Shown here: positions 1-5,203 of the stretch, in pieces
Numbering within the stretch: position 1 is the stretch's first letter
How the letters are laid out: each line of letters starts with the position of its first letter
Position numbers and translations under genes: made by a program
From: an uncultured Collinsella sp.
GTDB taxonomy: Bacteria; Actinomycetota; Coriobacteriia; Coriobacteriales; Coriobacteriaceae
NCBI GenBank assembly: GCA_900550825.1
Contig: URTZ01000037.1
Span: 1-13,788, forward strand
Direction of reading: 5' to 3'
Length of the DNA stretch: 13,788 nt
The notes under the pieces: generated by a model
What the model was told of the DNA's origin: nothing
Databases searched by the model: none
The model's input: only the letters and a program-made list of their open reading frames with translations

Positions 1-10
1 CCTCCAGTCC

Positions 11-27
11 GGACCGCTTCACGGTCC
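11..27. repeat. Short perfect hairpin at left edge
   Basis: GGACCG (11-16) and CGGTCC (22-27) are perfect inverted repeats around a 5-nt loop. The sequence after it on the plus strand has only a weak T content (AACTTTCTG), so it is not a convincing terminator for a gene ending to the left, though that remains possible. No other support. Confidence 0.35.
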
Positions 28-143
28 AACTTTCTGTCCGCACCCCCATTTAGGCTTATTCGAGCTTTTCAGAAATTAATTCACCGCAACTTCCAGGTTG
101 GCCATCCGAAACCGGCAGCTTTGGACCGCGAATGCCACCGTTC

Positions 144-303
144 GCCACGAAATGGACCCATCTACTACGTTTAACCGATTGCCCTCGACCATACCAAAAT
201 CAGAATAATCAAAACCGCTGGTAGACGGCTTGCTGATTTTCCGAAAATGCTGCTATGGTCGACCCCTGCGGGCCAAACGTAGTAAATGGGCCGTTTTCGT
301 GGC
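144..303. repeat. 160-bp nested inverted repeat (palindromic element)
   Basis: The arms 144-193 and 254-303 are both 50 nt long and match at 37 of 50 positions when one is reverse-complemented. Both outer ends carry GCCACGAAA, the middle carries TACTACGTTT, and the inner ends carry TCGACCATA. Inside the spacer, AAAATCAG (196-203) and CTGATTTT (233-240) form a second perfect inverted repeat, so the whole segment can fold as one long hairpin or cruciform. Paired mismatches cluster in two places. This looks like a dispersed intergenic repeat or a MITE-like element, but copy number cannot be seen from one window. No coding function is assigned. Confidence 0.65.
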
Positions 304-321
304 TCAGCACCAGACCAGTCA

Positions 322-391
322 TTTTGGGACAGGTTTTTTGACCACATTTGCCAGCCGATCGCTAGAGCAGCCAAAAAAGCCCGTCCCAAAT
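322..391. repeat. Second inverted repeat with T6/A6 tracts
   Basis: TTTGGGAC (323-330) pairs with GTCCCAAA (383-390), and TTTTTTG (334-340) pairs with CAAAAAA (372-378). The arms are separated by about 30 nt and differ by one extra C and a few substitutions. It sits beside the larger palindrome and before the toxin stop codon as read on the minus strand. The T tract lies inside the stem rather than after it, so it does not have the form of a normal intrinsic terminator, although it might end transcription of the toxin-antitoxin operon in some other way. Confidence 0.55.
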
Positions 392-469
392 TAGCTACTC
401 AGGCCTTCAGTAGGTTCGCAAAAGCCGAAAAACAGTCCGTATTTCACCGCAACTTAGGAGGGGATGGGG

Positions 470-946
470 TTAGCTGCGGGGTTGGTGGCGGAGTTTGTCG
501 ATGGTGGAGTCAGTGCTTCGGCTGTGGGCTTCGGCGGCGCGGTCGCGAACGTCGGCCACGGTTTGGCGCTTGCGGCGGTAATCGATCATGCCTTGGATGA
601 TGGGCTTGCCAAAGCTCACGACGTCGTCGTTATAGATGGCGGTACGAGCGGCAAGCAGGCAGTCGGTAAAGTCCATATGGGTCTTGCCAAAGAGTTTGAC
701 GGCAAGGGCGACAACGGTGGGCTCGTCGACCATGACGTCATCGAGCAGCCTTTTCATGGCCGTGGCAATCTCAACGCGGGGAACCTTATAGACGTCGCGC
801 AGCGTGACCACGACGCGCGTGATGATTTCGGGGTAGACGCGAGCGGTGCGTGTGGCGATGACCTTGGCAGCGCGCGGTGACAGGACCTCGTCGTCGTTAA
901 GCAGATAGCGCAGGATGACGGTCTCGTCGATGATGGTGCTACTCAT
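470..946 (-). CDS. PIN-domain ribonuclease toxin (VapC-like)
   Basis: The 158-residue protein has the look of a PIN-domain RNase. It opens with an IIDETVILRYLL strand-helix in which D7 is the first acidic residue; E40 follows in a PEIITRVV segment, and D92/D95 lie in DFTDCLLAAR, the usual FxD...A motif. After this comes DDVVSFGKP, where most PIN proteins have F-D; here the last acidic position is glycine. Residues after about 120 form a charged, probably unstructured tail rich in R, K and D. The ATG at 944-946 has GAGGAAG nine bases upstream and overlaps the antitoxin by 8 nt, which suggests translational coupling. The predicted role is RNA cleavage when freed from the antitoxin. The RNA target cannot be told from sequence. 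Confidence 0.8.
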   Translation of the reverse strand: MSSTIIDETVILRYLLNDDEVLSPRAAKVIATRTARVYPEIITRVVVTLRDVYKVPRVEIATAMKRLLDDVMVDEPTVVALAVKLFGKTHMDFTDCLLAARTAIYNDDVVSFGKPIIQGMIDYRRKRQTVADVRDRAAEAHSRSTDSTIDKLRHQPRS

Positions 947-1262
947 GGATATCTACTTCCTCGGGACCCAAAATCGAATCGTCGCTTTCTGTAGCGAGGT
1001 ACTCAATCCAAGCATTGCGCTCCTCGGAGCGGCGATTGGGATCTCCGTATGCTTTGAGCGATCCATAGGCGGCGGTGCCGTCCTTTGAGCGCACGGCAAC
1101 CGGTTGAAAGGGGAGCTTACGCATCAAGATGCTCTGCGCGACAAATAGACGAACGGCCTCGGCAAGCGATGTGCCCATGGCGTCGTAGAGGCGCTCGGCA
1201 TGCTGCTTGTCTTCCTCGCGAATGCGTACCTGCAGGATGGATCGTTTTTGAGTCGATGACAT
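939..1262 (-). CDS. RelB/DinJ-family antitoxin
   Basis: The 107-residue protein starts with a beta-strand segment, SILQVRIREEDK, followed by helices and GTSLAEAVRLFVAQSILMRKLPFQP, the ribbon-helix-helix pattern of RelB/DinJ antitoxins, including the characteristic 'LPF' after the second helix. The remaining half is charged and would wrap the toxin. The ATG at 1262 is chosen because AAGGGAGG lies 6 nt upstream; a GTG one codon earlier is less well placed. It is the first gene of a two-gene operon with the PIN toxin, and RelB-type proteins usually bind their own promoter, so 1263-1330 is the likely autoregulated region. RelB/DinJ antitoxins are best known with RelE/YafQ toxins; here the partner is a PIN protein. 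Confidence 0.8.
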   Translation of the reverse strand: MSSTQKRSILQVRIREEDKQHAERLYDAMGTSLAEAVRLFVAQSILMRKLPFQPVAVRSKDGTAAYGSLKAYGDPNRRSEERNAWIEYLATESDDSILGPEEVDIHE

Positions 1263-1487
1263 CACTGGCCTCCCTTAATGAGCGTGCAATATGAATAGTC
1301 AAATACAGCATCGGATAATAATAGCCAATCTTATAGCCACTACTTTATTGCACTAGAGTAATTGAGTCTGAACAATATTACAAACGTACTACATCCTTCA
1401 GAAGCGAGCGCGAAATCTTTCTTGGATGTACGCATGTAATACACTCACCTTTATAGCTATCCGAGAATAATTCCAACCTGCCAAAAC

Positions 1488-1513
1488 CCCTGCAATACAC
1501 CCGTATTGCAGGG
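1488..1513. promoter_or_regulatory. Perfect 11-bp inverted repeat, operator or terminator
   Basis: CCCTGCAATAC (1488-1498) and GTATTGCAGGG (1503-1513) are perfect inverted repeats with a 4-nt loop ACCC. The site is about 180 nt upstream of the formate hydrogenlyase cluster and about 225 nt upstream of the antitoxin. The size and symmetry fit a dimeric regulator's operator. It could instead be a hairpin terminator, since the minus strand has GTTTTGG directly after the stem, but there is no minus-strand gene ending here. The regulator is unknown. Confidence 0.5.
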
Positions 1514-1674
1514 CCTATGCTCAAGTTTGCCACCTGCAACTGCGTATATTTAGCCTGTATATCGTTGGAGGAATTCTATCGAAGTGCCTGTTTCGCCGCA
1601 TGCACTCGATATGCCGATGCTGGACCACGGGCGGTCCGGGGCTACGTCGACAGGATCTCTCCGGCATGGGATTC

Positions 1675-1680
1675 AGGAGG
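1675..1680 (+). promoter_or_regulatory. Shine-Dalgarno site deciding the HydN-like start
   Basis: AGGAGG lies 11 nt before the ATG at 1692 and only 2 nt before an in-frame GTG at 1683. The ATG is preferred because the GTG is too close. A longer in-frame start (GTG at 1584) would add 36 residues with no family similarity. Confidence 0.65.
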
Positions 1681-1691
1681 GAGTGAACAAC

Positions 1692-2210
1692 ATGGGCAAT
1701 AAACGAGTCGTGGCTGATTCTTCACGCTGCATTGGATGCCAAACCTGTATGGCGGCGTGCATCGAGGCACACGATATTCCCGGCAACATCGCCGCGCCGC
1801 GCCTGCGCGTGACGCGTACGTACGAGATCTCCGCACCGGTGGCTTGCCATCACTGCGAGGATGCCCCGTGCGCCAAGGCCTGCCCCACGGGCGCCTTGTT
1901 CTTTGATCCAAAGAACCATCGCATCGGCGTCAACGAGGACAACTGCATCGGCTGCAAGAGCTGCGTCATGGCCTGCCCCTTTGGCGCCGTGAGTGTGGCG
2001 ACCACGCAGGTCCCCGTCTTGATGGGCGACGTGCGCGTGGGTTCGCAGACCAAGAGCTTCGTGCTCAAGTGCGACCTGTGCGTGGACCGTCCCGGCGGCC
2101 CGGCGTGTGCCGAGGCGTGCCCGACCAAGGGCCTCACCCTGGTAGACGAGGAGCGCCTGGCGGAGCTGACTGCCGAGCGTGCCCGCGCCACCATCGAAAA
2201 CGAGGCGTAA
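1692..2210 (+). CDS. hydN: HydN/HycB-like four-cluster ferredoxin subunit
   Basis: The 172-residue protein is an electron-transfer subunit of the formate dehydrogenase/hydrogenase pathway. Four groups of four cysteines are visible: C13/16/19/23, C52/55/60/64, C85/88/91/95 and C127/130/139/143, enough for four [4Fe-4S] clusters. The N-terminus begins directly before the first cluster, as in E. coli HydN (about 175 residues), and the motifs CHHCEDAPC and KCDLC are typical of the HycB/HydN/HyfA family. There is no signal peptide, so it is cytoplasmic. It is the first gene of the cluster, 74 nt ahead of fdhF, and probably carries electrons from FdhF to the hydrogenase or serves FdhF assembly. The symbol is given by similarity and position; HycB-like would also be defensible. 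Confidence 0.88.
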   Translation: MGNKRVVADSSRCIGCQTCMAACIEAHDIPGNIAAPRLRVTRTYEISAPVACHHCEDAPCAKACPTGALFFDPKNHRIGVNEDNCIGCKSCVMACPFGAVSVATTQVPVLMGDVRVGSQTKSFVLKCDLCVDRPGGPACAEACPTKGLTLVDEERLAELTAERARATIENEA

Positions 2211-2245
2211 GCGTCGGGCGACAGGCCCAATGATTGTCAAATAAG

Positions 2246-2261
2246 TACCGAGCATTCGGTA
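2246..2261 (+). repeat. Small perfect hairpin ahead of fdhF
   Basis: TACCGA (2246-2251) and TCGGTA (2256-2261) pair perfectly around a GCAT loop in the 74-nt gap between the HydN-like gene and fdhF, ending 11 nt before the fdhF ribosome binding site (AAGGAGG, 2273-2279). There is no T tract, so it is not a terminator. It could be an mRNA processing or stability element. Confidence 0.4.
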
Positions 2262-2284
2262 GCAGAGAAAGGAAGGAGGGTGTC

Positions 2285-4507
2285 ATGGAGAAGCATAAAG
2301 TGATTTGCCCGTACTGCGGCGCCGGTTGCCAGTTTAACCTCCTGGTCCAAAACGGCCAGGTCGTGGGTACCGAACCGCTCAACGGCATCACCAACCAGAG
2401 CGAGCTGTGCCTTAAGGGCATGAGCGGCTACGACTTCATCAACGACACCAAGATCTTGACTCCTCGCGTACTGCACCCGATGATCCGCCGCACTAAGGGC
2501 GCGGATCTTGAGCGCGTAAGCTGGGACGAGGCACTGGATTTCACCGCATCTAAGATGCAGGCCATAATTGACGAATATGGTCCTAACGCTGTCATGACCA
2601 CCGGCTCTTCGCGAGGCGGCGGCAATGAGGCGAACTACGTCATGCAGAAGTTTACGCGTGCGTGCATCGGCACCCACAGCGTGGACAACTGCGCCCGTAC
2701 TTGACACGGCCCTACTGTCCTCGGTCTGATGGACACGGTTGGTTCAGGTTGCATGTCATGCTCCATCCCCGGTATGGAGGATGCGGGCTGCATTTTCCTC
2801 TTCGGCTATAACCCTGCCGATTCGCACCCCATCGTCGCAAGGCGTATCGTGCGAGCCAAAGAAAAGGGTTGCAAGATCATCGTCGCCGACCCGCGCCATA
2901 TCGAAACCGCGCGTATCGCCGATCTCTACCTTCCGATCAAGAACGGTTGCAACGTCGCGTTCCTCAACGCCTTTGCAAACTGCTTGGTCAACGATGGCCT
3001 CTACGACAAGGAATTCGTCGCCGCGCACACGAACGGCTTTGACGAGTGGTGGGAGACCATCAAGAACTACACTCCCGAATCCGTACAGGACATCACGGGT
3101 GTCGAGCCCGCGTTGATCCACCAAGCTGCCGAGATGTACGCCACGGCGAAGCCTTCTGCCATCATTGGCTGGGGCATGGGCGTATGCCAGCAGAAGCAGA
3201 ACCTGAAGACGGTGCACACCATCGCCTCCATCGCCTGCGTCGCCGGCCAGATCGGCAAACCCAATTCCGGCCTCGCGCCCGTGCGCGGTCAGAACAACGT
3301 CCAGGGCTCCTGCGATATGGGCATGCTGCCCAACCTGTACCCTGGCTACCAGAAGGTCACCGACCCGGCTGTGCGTGCCAAGTTTGCCAAGGCTTGGGGC
3401 GTGCCCGAGGAAAAGCTCCCGCTCGAGGAGGGCTACAAGCTCACCGACCTGGGCCACCTGGTCGACGAGGGCAAGGTGCACTGCTTCTACAACTACGGCG
3501 AGGACCCGGTGCAGACCGAGCCCGATTCGGCCGGTATGCGCAAGACGCTCTCCGAGCTGGATCTGTTCATTTGCCAGGACATCTTTATGACGCAGACGAC
3601 CATGCTCGCCGACGTCATCCTGCCTGCCACCTCTTGGGGCGAGCACGAGGGTGTCTTTACCGCATCCGACCGTAGCTTCCAGCACTTTGACGCAGCCGTT
3701 CCGCCCAAGGGCGAGTGCCGTCACGACTGGGAGATCTTCGCGGACCTGTCCACGCGTATGGGCTATCCCATGCACTACGACAACACCGAGCAGATCTGGA
3801 ACGAGTGCATTAGCCTGTGCCCCAACTTTGTGGGCGCGACCTACGAGAAGATGGCTCCCGAGGGCGGCTACGCCCAGTGGCCCGTCAAGAGCACCGATGT
3901 GAACGACCACGGTACGCCCGACATGTTCGCTGGTGGCAAGTTCACCACCAAGGACGGCCGCGCCAACCTGATGGCGCACGACTGGGAGGCGCCCTCCGAG
4001 CTTCCCGACGATGAGTACCCGCTCATCCTGTGCACCGTCCGCGAGGTCGGCCACTACAGCTGCCGTTCGATGACCGGCAACTGCAAGACGCTGGCGCTGC
4101 TCGCCGACGAGCCCGGTTTTGTCCGCATGAATCCCGCGGACGCCCAGGCGCGCGGTATCAAGAACGGCGACATCGTCTCGATCCACAGCCGCCGCGGCCA
4201 GGTATACAGCCGCGCCGACGTGAGCGACCGCATCAACAAGGGCACGGTCTATATGACCTACCAGTGGTGGATCGGCAAGTGCAACGAGCTGACCATTCAC
4301 AAGGTCGACCCGGTCTCGCACACGCCCGAGGACAAGTTCTCCGCCTGCCAGGTCGACGCCATTGCCGACCAGGTTTGGGCCGAGGGCGAGGTAGAGCGTC
4401 AGTACACCGAGCTCAAGCAGGCTCTGGTGGACGCCGCCGCTCCCCAGGACGTTGAGCCTGGCGCCGCCAAGTTCGACGACGAGACGCACGTGAATCAAAT
4501 CGTGTAG
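2285..4507 (+). CDS. fdhF: Selenocysteine formate dehydrogenase H (FHL-linked)
   Basis: This cytoplasmic enzyme oxidises formate to CO2 using a bis-MGD molybdenum (or tungsten) cofactor and one [4Fe-4S] cluster. The gene reads through an in-frame TGA at 2702-2704, giving 740 residues with Sec140 followed by H141, exactly the Sec140/His141 pair of E. coli FdhF. Cluster ligands C8, C11, C15 and C42 and the relay lysine K44 are present. The active-site arginine sits in PVRGQNNVQG (R334; R333 in E. coli). The long block WGEHEGVF and the C-terminal cofactor-binding segment REVGHYSCRSMTGNC and YMTYQWWIG follow FdhF closely. The ATG at 2285 has AAGGAGG five bases upstream; an upstream TTG at 2234 is rejected. 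It is 25 residues longer than E. coli FdhF (715), mainly in a polar C-terminal tail. Without recoding, a simple gene caller will split or truncate it. Confidence 0.96.
2702..2735 (+). promoter_or_regulatory. Sec codon TGA and bacterial SECIS-like hairpin
   Basis: The TGA at 2702-2704 is followed by TGTCC (2716-2720) pairing with GGACA (2731-2735), then TC (2721-2722) pairing with GA (2728-2729), closing the loop GGTCT (2723-2727). Counting the U of UGA as 1, loop bases G23 and U24, known to be needed for SelB binding in E. coli fdhF, fall at the same numbers here. The single unpaired U is at 2730, on the 3' side of the stem, whereas in E. coli the bulged U is on the 5' side. The surrounding protein sequence (NCART-U-HGP) confirms recoding rather than termination. 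Confidence 0.88.
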
Positions 4508-4528
4508 TCCCGTTCTCGTTGGCTTTTT

Positions 4529-4571
4529 GGGCCGGGCGTCCCGTACGTTCGGGAGCCCGGCCCGTTATTTT
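4529..4571 (+). terminator. Strong hairpin between fdhF and hyfA, possible attenuator
   Basis: GGGCCGGGC (4529-4537) pairs perfectly with GCCCGGCCC (4555-4563), and inside it TCCCG (4539-4543) pairs with CGGGA (4550-4554) around a TACGTT loop; G4538 is the only unpaired base in the stem. The tail is GTTATTTT (4564-4571). The stem is very stable but the T tract is short and broken, so partial termination is more likely than complete termination. It lies in the 78-nt gap after the fdhF stop and just before the hyfA ribosome binding site (AAAGGAAG, 4573-4580). It would let FdhF and the HydN-like protein be made in excess of the hydrogenase. Confidence 0.65.
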
Positions 4572-4585
4572 GAAAGGAAGTGGGG

Positions 4586-5203
4586 ATGAACCGCTTCATC
4601 GACATCAACCCGGAGAGGTGCATCGGCTGCGGAACATGCCAGTCCGCCTGTGCCGACGCCCACCGGATGCAGGGTCTTCAGGATACGCCGCGCCTGGCGC
4701 TCGTGAAGACCGGCGGTATTTCGGCCGCCCTTGCCTGCCACCATTGCGAGGGTGCCCCCTGCGCCGAGGTTTGCCCGGTGAATGCCATCGAGCACGATGG
4801 CGACCGCATCCACGTCAAGGAGCAGGAGTGCATCGGGTGCAGGCTGTGCGCCATCGCGTGCCCCTTCGGAGCCATCCATCCCGATGGCACGTCTATCGCC
4901 GGTGTCGCAGGCATGTGCGACCCGACGCCTTCGTACCCTAAGTCCCTGAGCAGCCTGCTTACGTGGGCTCCCGGCCAGTACACCTGCGCTGTCAAGTGCG
5001 ACCTGTGCGCCTTCGATCCGGACGGCCCACATTGTGTGGCGGCGTGCCCCACCAAGGCACTGACCGTCATGGGCGGCGCGGCCGATCGCGAGCTCGACGA
5101 GGCCAAGCGCCTGCGCTCGATCGAAAACGGTCCGGTTGTCGACGTTACCGCTGTGGCCCAGGGTCTGTCCGAGAAAGCAGAAGGGAGCGTAAACAATGGA
5201 TAG
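4586..5203 (+). CDS. hyfA: Hydrogenase-4 polyferredoxin subunit HyfA
   Basis: The 205-residue protein has the same length as E. coli HyfA and the same opening (MNRF..., then the first cluster). Sixteen cluster cysteines are seen: C12/15/18/22, C51/54/59/63, C82/85/88/92 and C138/141/150/154, giving four [4Fe-4S] clusters. A longer spacer (about residues 94-137) separates the third and fourth groups, a difference from the HydN-like protein. It is predicted to link FdhF electrons to the HyfG/HyfH side on the cytoplasmic face. The ATG at 4586 follows AAAGGAAG by 5 nt; a GTG two codons earlier lies inside the ribosome binding site. Its last 8 nt overlap the start of hyfB, so the two are likely translationally coupled. 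Confidence 0.92.
   Translation: MNRFIDINPERCIGCGTCQSACADAHRMQGLQDTPRLALVKTGGISAALACHHCEGAPCAEVCPVNAIEHDGDRIHVKEQECIGCRLCAIACPFGAIHPDGTSIAGVAGMCDPTPSYPKSLSSLLTWAPGQYTCAVKCDLCAFDPDGPHCVAACPTKALTVMGGAADRELDEAKRLRSIENGPVVDVTAVAQGLSEKAEGSVNNG

Larger units (their letters stand above)
80..455. repeat. Repeat block bounded by a 13-bp direct repeat
   Basis: The 13-mer TTCACCGCAACTT occurs at 80-92 and again at 443-455 in the same orientation. Between the copies lie two separate imperfect inverted-repeat structures (144-303 and 322-391) and no plausible gene: the open frames here are short, lack a good ribosome binding site and match nothing recognised. The arrangement resembles a non-autonomous insertion or a mosaic of intergenic repeats, but a 13-bp duplication is long for a target-site duplication and no terminal inverted repeats are evident next to the direct repeats. 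It lies directly downstream of the minus-strand toxin gene. Confidence 0.5.
1263..1691. other. Divergent intergenic region with AT-rich core
   Basis: About 430 bases separate the antitoxin start (minus strand) from the HydN-like start (plus strand). Positions 1285-1480 are clearly richer in A+T than any gene in the window and should contain the promoters. Seen here are an 11-bp perfect inverted repeat at 1488-1513, a second pair TACATCC (1390-1396)/GGATGTA (1424-1430), and a possible -10 box TATATT at 1545-1550 for the plus strand with no good -35. On the minus strand TTGACT at about 1300 could be a -35, but the matching -10 is weak. No sigma-54 -24/-12 pair was found. The last 90 bases before the start are GC-rich and include GGACC (1622-1626)/GGTCC (1633-1637), a likely leader hairpin. 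Confidence 0.5.

Noticed and set aside
171..389. Small minus-strand open frame in the repeat region
   Set aside because: It is built from the palindromic repeats, has no clear ribosome binding site and no recognisable motif.
464..880. Plus-strand open frame opposite the PIN toxin gene
   Set aside because: Glycine/alanine/aspartate-rich translation without a motif; the opposite strand carries a coherent PIN protein linked to its antitoxin.
1584..1691. N-terminal extension of the HydN-like protein from an upstream GTG
   Set aside because: The extra 36 residues resemble no ferredoxin family member, and the AGGAGG at 1675-1680 fits the ATG at 1692 better.
1510..1691. Sigma-54 (-24/-12) promoter, as used by E. 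coli hyc/hyf and fdhF
   Set aside because: No TGGC-N8-TTGC type pair was found by eye in the leader.
2702..2704. In-frame stop codon making fdhF look like a broken gene
   Set aside because: The TGA falls exactly at the selenocysteine position (residue 140), is followed by His and a SECIS-like hairpin, and the downstream reading frame is intact and conserved.
2756..4498. Long antisense open frame opposite fdhF
   Set aside because: It is a shadow of the GC-rich codon pattern; its translation is low-complexity (many V, L, D, R, H) and matches no family, while the plus strand encodes an obvious enzyme. The same applies to the long minus-strand frames opposite hyfB, hyfC, hyfD, hyfF and hyfG.
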